From DATFLL01 sp035267785 (GTDB taxonomy: Bacteria; Pseudomonadota; Gammaproteobacteria; DATFLL01): 64,000 nt of DNA. The translations under genes and the position numbers were made by a program. Below the pieces are notes generated by a model. The model was not told the origin of the DNA. It did no database searches and worked only from the letters and a program-made list of their open reading frames with translations. Shown here piece by piece: positions 16,549 to 25,674 of this stretch; position 1 is the stretch's first letter; each line of letters starts with the position of its first letter. The stretch lies in the NCBI GenBank assembly GCA_035267785.1, contig DATFLL010000108.1, positions 9,640 to 73,639 on the forward strand, written 5' to 3'.

Positions 16549-17433
16549 ATGGCACGGATAACGCGCAGTAGGGGCGTGACGTTACTCGAGCTCGTCGTGG
16601 TCATCGTGCTGTTGGGTATCATCGCCGCGGGCAGTCTGGCCTTCCTCACGCGCAGCACCCAGAGCTACGTGAGCACGGCCGCGCGCGCGGATCTGGCCTC
16701 GACCGGTCGCCTGGCCCTGGAGCGTATTACCCGCGAGCTGCGCAACGCGCTGCCCAACAGCGTTCGTACCAACGCGAGCTGTATCGAATTCATGCCCGTG
16801 ATCGCCTCGGGCAACTATCAGGATCGGCGCGTCACTTACAGCACCGGTACGACATCGGCGCCGCTGCCCGTCGCGGGCGCCGGCGGGGCGGCAGTAAGCT
16901 TCGACGCCCTGGCGTTCTTGCTTGCACCGCAGCCCGGACAGAACTATTACGTGGCCGTCTACCCGCTCGGACCCGGCGCGGGCAACGGCGATCCCTATTC
17001 GGGGTCTGACCCCGGCGCCCTCTTCCCCTATGCCGGTCAATCCACTGCCGGGCTGCCGTCGAACGTGGTTCGCCTGACAATGGATGCAGCGCACCGCTTC
17101 TCACGCGGTGCGCCGATGCGGCGGCTGTTCGTCGTGGGAGAACCGGTGAGCTTTTGTGTCTCCGGCACGAATCTGTATCGCTACACGGGCTACGGGGTGC
17201 TGTCGAGTCAACCGACAACCGCAAGCGGGGCGCTGGCGGGCAAACAGGCATTGCTGGCACAGCACATACAGCTGACCGATAATGGCGCGCCGGTAACGCC
17301 GTTCGAATATTCGCCGGGAACCCTGTACCGCACGGCGGTGGTTCGCCTGGATCTGCGCTTCATGCGCCAGGTGCAGGGCGGCGAGGAATGGGCGCGCCTG
17401 AGCCAGGAGGTGCAAATACGCAATGTCCCGTGA
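16549..17433 (+). CDS. mshO: MSHA minor pilin MshO
   Basis: A 294-residue minor pilin, the largest of the set. A short basic leader ends in Gly, then VTLLELVVVIVLLGIIAAG with Glu5 in place. MshO-family features include the LASTGRLALERITRELRNALPNS helix continuation and a large globular domain. ATG 16549 is preferred; an in-frame GTG at 16525 would lengthen the leader by eight residues. It overlaps mshP by 11 bp. Confidence 0.87.
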   Translation: MARITRSRGVTLLELVVVIVLLGIIAAGSLAFLTRSTQSYVSTAARADLASTGRLALERITRELRNALPNSVRTNASCIEFMPVIASGNYQDRRVTYSTGTTSAPLPVAGAGGAAVSFDALAFLLAPQPGQNYYVAVYPLGPGAGNGDPYSGSDPGALFPYAGQSTAGLPSNVVRLTMDAAHRFSRGAPMRRLFVVGEPVSFCVSGTNLYRYTGYGVLSSQPTTASGALAGKQALLAQHIQLTDNGAPVTPFEYSPGTLYRTAVVRLDLRFMRQVQGGEEWARLSQEVQIRNVP

Positions 17434-17857
17434 GCGACGTAATGCGGCCGCCGCGCCGATTCCAAATCGCAGGCAACAAGGCTTCAGCCTGCCGGTCGCC
17501 ATCTTGGTGGTCGTGCTGCTGTCGATCCTCGGGGCCGCGATGATCGAATTGACGGCGACCGGTCAACGTTCGGTTTCCGCCGACGTGATCGGCACCCGCG
17601 CCTTCTATGCGGCCGAGAGCGGCGCCCAATACGGACTGGGCCGCCTGTTTCCTCTGAGTGGTGGCGCACCGAACTGTGCGGCGGCGACGGTCAGCTTGGG
17701 CGTACCGGGTCTGGCCGGGTGCAAGGCCCACGTGACATGCACCGGTCCTACGGTATTGAACGGGCACAGCTTCTTTCGCCTGACCAGCACTGGGCAGTGC
17801 GCCGCGGGGGGGGACCGGGCCACCCGCGTGGTGCAGGTCGGAGCACGCACGCCGTGA
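17423..17857 (+). CDS. mshP: MSHA biogenesis protein MshP
   Basis: A 144-residue protein with a single N-terminal hydrophobic helix preceded by GFSLPVAILVVV, a degenerate prepilin-like signal lacking Glu5. This is typical of MshP/PilX-type accessory pilins. RAFYAAESGAQYGLGRLFPL is the characteristic post-helix segment of that family. Three cysteines lie in the C-terminal half. Its TGA stop overlaps the GTG start of the next gene. Confidence 0.85.
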   Translation: MSRERRNAAAAPIPNRRQQGFSLPVAILVVVLLSILGAAMIELTATGQRSVSADVIGTRAFYAAESGAQYGLGRLFPLSGGAPNCAAATVSLGVPGLAGCKAHVTCTGPTVLNGHSFFRLTSTGQCAAGGDRATRVVQVGARTP

Positions 17858-19878
17858 CGGGTATGACGAGCACCCCGGCCGCCGCCGGCACAAGGTTCGG
17901 TTTGGCGCCGGCGCGCTCAGCCGGACCGGCGCTGCTGGTCGCGTGCGCACTGATCGCTGCATTGTTCTTCAACGGGGTGTTCCTGCAATACCTCGCGCTC
18001 GCCCAGATTATCCTTCTGACGGCGGCCGCTTGGCTGGTGCTGCAAAGCTACGCGGCGGGTATCGCCGTGCCCCGCGGGCCGCTTCCGTTCATGCTGACCC
18101 TGTTCGTGGTCTGGCTCGCGGTTTCCATTGCCTGGTCGGCGGCCTGGTACCTGAGCTTTCTCAATCTCTGGTGGGTCGGAAGCATTGTGCTGGTCTTCTG
18201 GATGGCGTTGCTTGCACCCGATGCCGAACGCTGGTGGCGTTGGCTGTTCGGGGCCGTCGTGGGCATTACGTCCTGCCTGATGGTCTACGCACTGGTTCAG
18301 TTCCTCGCGTGGGGCGAGGACGCGCACGCGACGTTCCTGAATCGCAACTCCTTTGCGGCTTTGCTCAATCTGGTCAGCCTGCCGTTGGCGGCCGCGTTGT
18401 TGGCGCCGCCTGACAAGCTGGACGCGAGACGCTGGCTGCAGACGGGCGGCCGCTGGGCGGGCTGGGCGTTCGTGCTTACGGCGATGCTGATCGTGGCGCT
18501 GACCAAAAGCCGGGGCGCGATCCTCAGCCTGGTCTTGGGCTTGACGCTGTTGTGCGTGGTCGTCGGCCGAGCCCATGGTTGGCGGCGCGTGGCGGTACTG
18601 CTGGGAGTATTCGGTGCAGCGCTGATCGCGGCAAATCTGCAGTGGCATGGGATCGTACTGGAACGCCTGGCCGGACTGGATAACCCCGCTAACGCCGGTG
18701 CGACGCGGTTCGTGATCTGGAAACCGGCGTGGGATCTGCTCCTGCAGCATCCGCTGCGGGGAATCGGGCTCGGTACGTTCTGGCTCGCTTTTCCGCCGTT
18801 TCGTAGCGTCGGCGACACCAGTGCCGGCTTTTATGTGCACAACGATTATCTGCAGCTGTGGATCGAGACCGGCCTGCCCGGCTTGTTGCTCTGGCTGGGC
18901 GTGCTCGCGGCCGCGACGCAGCAGTTCGTACGGCTGCTCCGGGCGCAGGTTGAGCCGCGAGACCGCGTCCTGGCTACCGGTGCCTTCGGAGGCCTGCTGG
19001 CGGTCGGTGTCCACAGTCTGTTTACGTTCAATCTGTACCTGCTGCCGATCGACCTTGTGGCCGGCGTGATGCTCGCCAGAGTCCAGGCGCTGGCCGTGCG
19101 GAGCGGAATGACCAAAACGTTCGAATGGACGCCTGCCCGGCGCATGACCCGCCGGGGGTTTCGTACGCTCGTGATTCTTATTGCGGCGATCCCGATACTC
19201 CACTTCGCCAGTCTGACTGCGGGCCTGCGCGCAGTCGATCAAGCGCGCGCGGATCTCGACGCCGGGCACCTGGTGATGGCGGACCGTGCGCTGAACCGGG
19301 CCGAAATCCTGGCACCCGCGCTCGATACGACCTGGTACGTGCACGCGCGCATGCTGGTACAGTCGATGCGCCTGCTGGCGCGCGCGGGAAAGACCGAGCA
19401 ACGCCGCACCCTCTACGACCTGGCGCTCGAGAAGCTTGCGCGGGCCGAGGCGTTGAATCCGCTGCGGCCTCAGATCTACAAGGAACGCGGTGACCTTTAC
19501 GCCGAGAACGCCGACCTGGCAGGCAGTGACGCCGTAGCTCTGGCGGAATCTCAGTACCGCGAGGCACTGAAACACGACCCGCGCTATCTGCCCGCGCGCT
19601 CGGCGCTGGCACGGCTGCTTGCCGAGCACGGGCGGGCAAAAGAGGCCGGCTCGGTCCTGGTGCGCGGGCTGGACTACTGGCAACCCTATTCCCGTAAAAT
19701 CGTACATTATATAAAACAGACCGCGCAGACGCTGAGTGCGGCGGGCGATATGAAGACCCGCTCCGAGATCCTTCGACGCTACGGCGGTTGGCTCAGTTAC
19801 GCCGGGCGCCCTGCGTCGTCGAACGGCTCGGCCGGCGAACCGACAAAGAACCACGCACCTACAGGCCACGAGCGGTGA
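17854..19878 (+). CDS. O-antigen ligase/Wzy_C family membrane protein with TPR-like C-terminus
   Basis: A 674-residue polytopic inner-membrane protein with about 10-12 hydrophobic segments over residues 30-440. The Wzy_C-type core includes FLNRNSFAALL, ALTKSRGAILSL and the large periplasmic loop HPLRGIGLGTFW...HNDYLQLWIETGLPGLLLW. This family joins polymers to acceptors (WaaL, Wzy, PglL/PilO-type protein O-oligosaccharyltransferases). The last 200 residues are alpha-helical and TPR-like. GTG 17854 overlaps the mshP stop (GTGA) and has GGAG ten bases upstream; ATG 17863 is an alternative. Because both its ends overlap msh genes, pilin glycosylation is a plausible but unproven role. Confidence 0.8.
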   Translation: MTGMTSTPAAAGTRFGLAPARSAGPALLVACALIAALFFNGVFLQYLALAQIILLTAAAWLVLQSYAAGIAVPRGPLPFMLTLFVVWLAVSIAWSAAWYLSFLNLWWVGSIVLVFWMALLAPDAERWWRWLFGAVVGITSCLMVYALVQFLAWGEDAHATFLNRNSFAALLNLVSLPLAAALLAPPDKLDARRWLQTGGRWAGWAFVLTAMLIVALTKSRGAILSLVLGLTLLCVVVGRAHGWRRVAVLLGVFGAALIAANLQWHGIVLERLAGLDNPANAGATRFVIWKPAWDLLLQHPLRGIGLGTFWLAFPPFRSVGDTSAGFYVHNDYLQLWIETGLPGLLLWLGVLAAATQQFVRLLRAQVEPRDRVLATGAFGGLLAVGVHSLFTFNLYLLPIDLVAGVMLARVQALAVRSGMTKTFEWTPARRMTRRGFRTLVILIAAIPILHFASLTAGLRAVDQARADLDAGHLVMADRALNRAEILAPALDTTWYVHARMLVQSMRLLARAGKTEQRRTLYDLALEKLARAEALNPLRPQIYKERGDLYAENADLAGSDAVALAESQYREALKHDPRYLPARSALARLLAEHGRAKEAGSVLVRGLDYWQPYSRKIVHYIKQTAQTLSAAGDMKTRSEILRRYGGWLSYAGRPASSNGSAGEPTKNHAPTGHER

Positions 19879-22511
19879 GACGGGCAAGCCATTCCGCGTT
19901 CGGGCCTACACGCCTGGCCCTTCTTGTCCTGTTGTTGGTAGTAGGCTGCACAGCGCGTGCTGCGGTGACGGTTACAGCTGACGGACAGACCGATCCGCCG
20001 CCGGTAAAGGTAACGCAGGGCCTGCCGGTGAGCTTCGCGGCGACGGTCACCGGGTGCAGCGGCAGTTACTTTTACGAGGTCTGGGATTTCGGGGATGGAA
20101 CCAACAGCGGGACCCCGACCGACGTGTCTCCGTGCAACGGTCCGGTGACAGCAGCGCACACCTACACGACCGTCACGGGCAACGTGACGGTGACCTTCGG
20201 CTATGTACGTATAATCTGGCTTCGTTATCAGGCGTGCCAATGGGCTCCATTCACGTGCCCAAGCCCGCCGCCGTGGACGGACACCGGGGTCGTTCACATC
20301 AGCGTCAAGAAGGGGTCCGCGGGCGGCGGGCTTGCCGCCTTCGCGATTCAACACGACGGCAACGGGATCAAATGTCAGGCCGAACCGGTCACGGTCACCG
20401 CATTGAATGGCGGCGGGGCGGTTCTCAGCAGCTTCACCGGCACGGCGACACTGAGCACATCCACGAACCACGGCGACTGGACCGTGTTGAGCGGCGCAGG
20501 CACATTGACGCCCGGCGGGCCAGACAGCGGTCAGGCAATCTACCAGTTCGCCAGCGCGGACAACGGCCAGGTCGTGTTGGGTTTGCGTGACACGCATGCC
20601 GAGGCGCTGACGATCAGCGCGACCTGGCCGGGCGTCCTGAGCACCAGCGCGGTCCTGACCTTCCGGCCGTACGGCTTTCAGGTGACGCCGAATCCAATTG
20701 GCACGCAAGTGTCCGGCCGGCCCTTCAACCTGACTCTGACTGCGGTCGGCAGCCCGCCTTCGGGCACCGGCTGCAGCCCGATTACCGAGTATTCGGGGGT
20801 CCAGAATGTACGTTTCTGGGCGACGTATGTGGATCCGGCGAGCAACCCGTTCGGCAATCTTGTGAGCGTGAACGCTACCGCCATCGGAACGAGCGAAGTG
20901 GCGGCAACCACGGTCCCGGTGACGTTCAACAACGGCGTCAGCAATCCGGTGACGCTCGTGTATCCGGATGCCGGCAGCATTCAGGTGCAGATGAAAGACG
21001 ACATCAATGTCGGCGCGCCGCCGGCCGGAACGGGCTCGGAGGTCGTTATCGGCGGGGCGGCGTTCGTGGTCCGACCGTTCGGCTTCGATGTCACGGTGCC
21101 GGGCAACCCGGGGGCGGTCGACGATACCGGTCCGGCTTTCATTCGCGCGGGGCAGGCGGCGGGCGACACCTTCGACGCGAATCTTCGCGCCGTGGCGTGG
21201 CAGGCGGCCGACGACGTCAACAACGACGGGGTCCCCGACGGTATCGGCGATGCCGATCCGACGAACAATGCGAATCTGTCGGACAATCCGCTGACGCCAA
21301 ACTTCGGCGAGGAGACGACGCCCGCCAGCATCAGCCTGTCGGCCTTGCACCTGAACCCGCGCGTGGCCGACGGGGGCACCGCCGGCGTGTTGAACGGCGC
21401 CGCGCCGCTGACGGCAAGCGGCGGGACGGCCGCGACCGGCAGTGTGCTTCGCTACTCGGAGGTGGGCGTCATCGAGCTCGATGCGGCAGCGAACAACTAC
21501 CTCGGCGGCACCAGCGTGCAAGGCGGTTCCGGTCCGATTGGGCGTTTCTTTCCCGATCACTTCGTCGTCGCCGGCACGCCCGTTTTGGTCAACCGCAGCG
21601 ATGTCCCCGGTTGTACGGATTCGTTCACGTACATGGACGAGGATTTCCGCACGCAATTTACACTTCAAGCGGTCAATGCCGATGGAAACCCAACACAGAA
21701 CTACGAGACGCTCCCCGGGGTATACGATTACGCCTACTTGAAGCTCGCCGCAAACCCGCCGGCCGGCGCCGGCCAGCTCGGATTTGCGGCGGTCGATGAC
21801 CCGGCAGGCACGCCCACGGCGCTGACCTCGCGCCTGCGCGAAGACAGTATTGCGGGTACGTTCAGCAACGGTGTGGCAAGCCTCGATGCATCACTGCGTA
21901 TTCTGCGCAGCAGCGGGACGGACGGGCCGTTCGCGAACCTTGCCGTCGGCATCAAGCCGGTCGACAAGGACGGCGTCAGCCTTGCGCCGGGCGCACTGGA
22001 CCTGGACCCCACACTCAGCGGCGGCAACACGCACGAGCAGGTCGGGTCCACCGACGTACGGCAGGGACGGGTCGTGTTCGAAAACGCCTTCGGATCGCAG
22101 TATCTCGATCTCACCGTGCCCTTGTACACGGAATACTACGCCGGCGCCGGCGCGGGTTTCGTGGCCAATGGCAGTGACAACTGCACCGCCATCGGCACGG
22201 GGCTGCTCGACCTGAGCAACAACCTGCAAAATCCGGCGCCTGGCGTCGCGACCATACAGGTAGGAAGCGGAAGCACGACCGCAACAATTGCCAACAACCC
22301 GATGGCTTCCGGGCGGTCGGGGCTTAGCCTGAGCAGGCCCAACGACAGCGGGTACGTGGACATCGACCTCGATCTCTCGACGCTGCCCTGGCTGCAATAC
22401 GACTGGGACGGCAACGGCGTACACGACAACAACCCGCCGACCGCGCGCGCCACCTTCGGCAGCTACCGCGGCGACGACCGGATCATCTACTGGCGCGAAG
22501 TGAACCAGTAA
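19875..22511 (+). CDS. mshQ: MSHA-associated surface protein MshQ (DUF6701, PKD)
   Basis: An 878-residue exported protein. A signal sequence ends in LLVVGC (possible lipobox) near residue 22. A PKD-like domain follows, with VWDFGDGT and AHTYT (about residues 45-110). The rest is a long beta-rich DUF6701 region, ending with QYDWDGNGVHDNNPP and the MshQ-type terminal GDDRIIYWREVNQ. The GTG start overlaps the ligase gene stop as GTGA. In Vibrio and Shewanella MshQ is the last gene of the locus and is considered a surface or tip-associated adhesin component. Calcium binding is possible from the Asp-rich DDVNNDGVPDGIGDAD stretch. Confidence 0.85.
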   Translation: MRRASHSAFGPTRLALLVLLLVVGCTARAAVTVTADGQTDPPPVKVTQGLPVSFAATVTGCSGSYFYEVWDFGDGTNSGTPTDVSPCNGPVTAAHTYTTVTGNVTVTFGYVRIIWLRYQACQWAPFTCPSPPPWTDTGVVHISVKKGSAGGGLAAFAIQHDGNGIKCQAEPVTVTALNGGGAVLSSFTGTATLSTSTNHGDWTVLSGAGTLTPGGPDSGQAIYQFASADNGQVVLGLRDTHAEALTISATWPGVLSTSAVLTFRPYGFQVTPNPIGTQVSGRPFNLTLTAVGSPPSGTGCSPITEYSGVQNVRFWATYVDPASNPFGNLVSVNATAIGTSEVAATTVPVTFNNGVSNPVTLVYPDAGSIQVQMKDDINVGAPPAGTGSEVVIGGAAFVVRPFGFDVTVPGNPGAVDDTGPAFIRAGQAAGDTFDANLRAVAWQAADDVNNDGVPDGIGDADPTNNANLSDNPLTPNFGEETTPASISLSALHLNPRVADGGTAGVLNGAAPLTASGGTAATGSVLRYSEVGVIELDAAANNYLGGTSVQGGSGPIGRFFPDHFVVAGTPVLVNRSDVPGCTDSFTYMDEDFRTQFTLQAVNADGNPTQNYETLPGVYDYAYLKLAANPPAGAGQLGFAAVDDPAGTPTALTSRLREDSIAGTFSNGVASLDASLRILRSSGTDGPFANLAVGIKPVDKDGVSLAPGALDLDPTLSGGNTHEQVGSTDVRQGRVVFENAFGSQYLDLTVPLYTEYYAGAGAGFVANGSDNCTAIGTGLLDLSNNLQNPAPGVATIQVGSGSTTATIANNPMASGRSGLSLSRPNDSGYVDIDLDLSTLPWLQYDWDGNGVHDNNPPTARATFGSYRGDDRIIYWREVNQ

Positions 22512-22530
22512 GTGCCGGGGTTATAAACAG

Positions 22531-22945
22531 CCGTAAGGAACACAGAGGACGCAGAGACACAGGGAAAACACAGAGAAGAGATTTCTATGTGGGCCTGGTC
22601 GGTCAGTACCCACAGTCGCTGCCAACAACCCCGAGCGGAGCACGGCACCGGCGCACTTCGGTCGCGGGGCGAAGGTGCCGCAGTTAAAAAGGAACCGTAA
22701 GGAACGCCGATGCACAGACAACGCTGCGCTTTGAACTGATCAGGCTTACTATCCGGATGGTCTGCTCGGGCCCTGATGCCGCCCGTAGCTCATTTCTACC
22801 CAAGGCGCACAAGCATGTGTGGGAAGTCTAGGTAGGCTCCGAGGCCGGGTCTGGCTCGGTTGCGGGCTTCCCTGCACGGGCAGCTCAATTATTTTCCTCT
22901 GTGTTTTCTCTGTGTCTCTGCGTCCTCTGTGTTAATTCGTGCGTC
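22531..22945. repeat. CACAGAG-type inverted-repeat element with 321-bp core
   Basis: The spacer 22512-22955 contains no gene. Arm 1 (22539-22575) and arm 2 (22897-22933, inverted) agree at 36 of 37 positions; each begins AACACAGAGGACGCAGAGAC. The core 22576-22896 has no credible reading frame. It holds a hairpin-forming segment (CGGCACC at 22643 with GGTGCCG at 22674). A partial third copy of the outer flank also occurs (CCGTAAGGAAC at 22531 and again near 22696). The repeat family is the same as at 1-285. No target-site duplication was recognised. It is probably a non-autonomous mobile or structural repeat. Confidence 0.8.
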
Positions 22946-22955
22946 TCGACAGGGA

Positions 22956-24365
22956 CTAGACCGCTTCTTCCATTCCGAGCTCTTTGATCTTGCGGGTTAG
23001 GGTGTTGCGTCCCCAGCCGAGCAGGCGGGCGGCGTCCTGGCGCCGTCCGCCGGTGTGGCGCAGGGCCATTTCGATCATGATGCGCTCGAACTGCGGCATC
23101 GCGGTGTCCAGAAGGGCGGTGTCGCCGCGTGTGATGTGTCGGTCGGCCCAACGACGCAGCGCCGCCTCCCAGTCGTCGCTGGTGCCGCCTTCGCCCATGG
23201 CGCCGGTGAGTTCGGGCGGCAGGTCGTCCATCTTGATCACTTTTCCGGGTGACATGACCGTCAGCCAACGACAGGTATTTTCAAGCTGGCGTACGTTGCC
23301 CGGCCAGTCCAGGCGCGAGAGAAAGGCCTCGGCCTCGGCCTCGAGCACCTTGGGCTCGACGTTGAGTTCGGTGGCGGCCGTGGTCAGGAAGTAGCGCGCG
23401 AGCAGGGGAATGTCCTCGCGTCGTTCGCGCATCGGCGGAATGTGGATGCGAATGACGTTGAGACGGTGGAACAGGTCCTCGCGGAACAGTCCTTCGGCAA
23501 CGCGCTTTTCGAGGTCCTGGTGCGTGGCGGCAATGATTCGCACGTCGACCTTCACGGGGTCGTGGCCACCAACGCGATAAAACTCGCCGTCGGCGAGCAC
23601 GCGCAGCAGACGTGTCTGCAGCTCGGGCGGCATGTCGCCGATTTCATCGAGAAACAAAGTCCCTCCGTCGGCCTGCTCGAACCGGCCGCGGCGCATGGCC
23701 TGGGCGCCGGTGAATGCACCGCGTTCGTGGCCGAACAGCTCGGATTCGAGCAGGTCGCGGGGGATGGCGGCCATGTTCAAGGCGATAAACGGTTTGTCCG
23801 CGCGTGGACTGTGGCGGTGCAATGCGTGAGCGACCAGTTCCTTGCCGGTACCGGATTCGCCGTTGATGAGCACGGTGATGTTCGAGCGGGACAGGCGTCC
23901 GATCGCCCTAAACACCTCCTGCATCGAGGGCGCTGCACCGATGATTTCCGGCATTTCCTCAGTCCCGGCCGCGGGGCCTGCCTTGTCCGGTCGACGCCGG
24001 TGGTTCAAGGCACGCTGTGCCAGGGTTACCGCCTCGTCGACATCAAAGGGCTTTGGCAGATACTCGAATGCCCCGCCTTGGTAGGCGGAGACAGCGCTGT
24101 CCAGATCCGAATGTGCAGTCATGATGATGACGGGCAGCTCGGGTTGGCGCGTATGGATGCGCTGCAGAAACTCCAGTCCGTCGATCCCGGGCATGCGGAT
24201 GTCGGTGATTATCGCGTCGGGCTGTTCGTGATCCAGCGCGCGCAGCGCACCGGCGGCGTCCTCGAACAAACGCACCTGCATGCCGTTCTGTGCAAGCGCC
24301 TTTTCCAATACCCAGCGGATAGAGCGATCGTCGTCAATGACCCAAATGGTTCCGTTGCTGTTCAT
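22956..24365 (-). CDS. glnG: nitrogen regulation response regulator NtrC
   Basis: A 469-residue sigma-54 activator in three parts. The receiver domain (1-120) has Asp in TDIRMPG. The AAA+ domain (about 140-370) has Walker A GESGTGKE and the GAFTGA sigma-54-contact loop. A Fis-type HTH lies at the C-terminus (RRQDAARLLGWGRNTLTRKI). Phosphorylated NtrC turns on glnA and other nitrogen genes. It lies 8 bp after ntrB. Matching TGCACC-N5-GGTGCA sites lie upstream of glnA and ntrB in this window. Length is the same as in E. coli. Confidence 0.96.
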   Translation of the reverse strand: MNSNGTIWVIDDDRSIRWVLEKALAQNGMQVRLFEDAAGALRALDHEQPDAIITDIRMPGIDGLEFLQRIHTRQPELPVIIMTAHSDLDSAVSAYQGGAFEYLPKPFDVDEAVTLAQRALNHRRRPDKAGPAAGTEEMPEIIGAAPSMQEVFRAIGRLSRSNITVLINGESGTGKELVAHALHRHSPRADKPFIALNMAAIPRDLLESELFGHERGAFTGAQAMRRGRFEQADGGTLFLDEIGDMPPELQTRLLRVLADGEFYRVGGHDPVKVDVRIIAATHQDLEKRVAEGLFREDLFHRLNVIRIHIPPMRERREDIPLLARYFLTTAATELNVEPKVLEAEAEAFLSRLDWPGNVRQLENTCRWLTVMSPGKVIKMDDLPPELTGAMGEGGTSDDWEAALRRWADRHITRGDTALLDTAMPQFERIMIEMALRHTGGRRQDAARLLGWGRNTLTRKIKELGMEEAV

Positions 24366-24373
24366 GGCTTACC

Positions 24374-25453
24374 TCATGCCACGTCGTTTTCGACGGGCAA
24401 CAGAATTGAGAAAACGGTGCGCCCGGGCCGGCTGGTGCATTCGATGAGCCCCCCGTGCTGTTGAATTAGGGACTGTGCGATCGCGAGCCCGAGCCCCGTG
24501 CCTTCGGCACGCCCCGTGACCAGCGGATAGAACACGCGTTCGCGGATGTCGGGTGGGATGCCGGGGCCGTTGTCGATGATTTCGATACAGGCAACGAGCC
24601 GATGCCGGGTATGACCGATAGTGAACTGTCGTATCACGCGGGTACGAAAGGTGATGTTGCCGCGCTCACCGAGTGCTTGAGCGGCATTGCGCGTGATATT
24701 CAGGACAGCCTGGACGATCTGGTCACGGTCGGCGGTTATGTCCGGGATACTCGGGTCGTAGTCGCGATGAATGGATACGCCGTGCTCGGCCTCGGCGAGC
24801 ACGAGACTGCGCACGTGCTCGAGAAGCTCGTGAATGTTGATCTTCGCCCTGCGCGGGACCGTGTTGGGTCCCAACATGCGATCGACCAGGGCCTGCAGCC
24901 GGTCGGCCTCGCTGATGATGACCTGGGTGTATTCCTTGAGGCGCTCGTCGCCGAGCTCGCGCTCGAGCAGCTGCGCCGCACCGCGCAGGCCGCCCAGGGG
25001 ATTCTTGATTTCGTGGGACAGGCCCCTCAGCAGCTCACGGGTGGTCTGCTGCTGGGCGAGCAGCGTCTCATCGCGGCTGATCCTCAGCTGGCGGTCCACC
25101 TGCACCAGCTCGACCAATAACTCGGGGCCGTGAGTGGATTCGGGCAATGGCATCACGGTGACGTCGACGGTCAGCCGGCGAGTGCCGTTGAGCTGAAGGA
25201 CGACCTCCCGCTCGGTAAACGGGTGTCCGGTATCCATCGCCGAGCGGATATCGTTGACCAACGCCGCGTTGGGCAGGAGCTCGGCCACCCCCACCCCGAA
25301 CAGATGCCGAGCGCTGGCGGCCAGCAGCATCTCGCCGGCCGGGTTCACGAAACAAAGGCGCAGCCCGGCGTCGAACATCAGGACCGCCGTGGTCAGGTTG
25401 TCGAGGATGCGCTCGTCGAGCGCGACGCCGGATTCGATGCGTGCAAGTTCCAT
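24374..25453 (-). CDS. glnL: nitrogen regulation sensor kinase NtrB
   Basis: A 359-residue soluble histidine kinase. A PAS domain (about residues 10-120), the phospho-acceptor box LSHEIKNPLGG and an ATPase domain with NITRNAAQAL, DNGPGIP and GTGLGLAIAQS are all visible. It phosphorylates NtrC when nitrogen is low and dephosphorylates it when PII signals sufficiency. Co-transcribed with ntrC. A candidate NtrC site lies 200 bp before its start, suggesting autoregulation. Confidence 0.96.
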   Translation of the reverse strand: MELARIESGVALDERILDNLTTAVLMFDAGLRLCFVNPAGEMLLAASARHLFGVGVAELLPNAALVNDIRSAMDTGHPFTEREVVLQLNGTRRLTVDVTVMPLPESTHGPELLVELVQVDRQLRISRDETLLAQQQTTRELLRGLSHEIKNPLGGLRGAAQLLERELGDERLKEYTQVIISEADRLQALVDRMLGPNTVPRRAKINIHELLEHVRSLVLAEAEHGVSIHRDYDPSIPDITADRDQIVQAVLNITRNAAQALGERGNITFRTRVIRQFTIGHTRHRLVACIEIIDNGPGIPPDIRERVFYPLVTGRAEGTGLGLAIAQSLIQQHGGLIECTSRPGRTVFSILLPVENDVA

Positions 25454-25652
25454 ATGGCTTCATGTGTAGCAAGAAACGAACCAACGCGGCTCGTTTTCAG
25501 TCGGTACAACTGAACTTCACCGGTCTATGGAAAACAGCAATAAAAACCGATAGATACAGGTGTATCGCCGCAATGTCGAGGCAACAGACGGCCGGGGCTT
25601 GCACCGCAACAGGGCGGCTATGCCTTAAATGGTAGCGCAAGGGAAGCGAGTG

Positions 25653-25669
25653 CGCACCAAAATGGTGCG
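25653..25669. promoter_or_regulatory. NtrC-binding site upstream of ntrBC
   Basis: CGCACC-N5-GGTGCG matches the NtrC consensus TGCACC-N5-GGTGCA apart from the symmetrical end bases. It lies in the 221-bp spacer 25454-25674. No GG-N10-GC sigma-54 element was seen between it and ntrB, so repression or enhancer action at a distance are both open. The rest of the spacer shows nothing else recognisable. Confidence 0.65.
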
Positions 25670-25674
25670 TATTG

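Noticed and set aside
17917..19887. 656-codon minus-strand frame
   Set aside because: Antisense to the ligase gene; Arg/Gln/His-rich composition and no membrane or domain signature.
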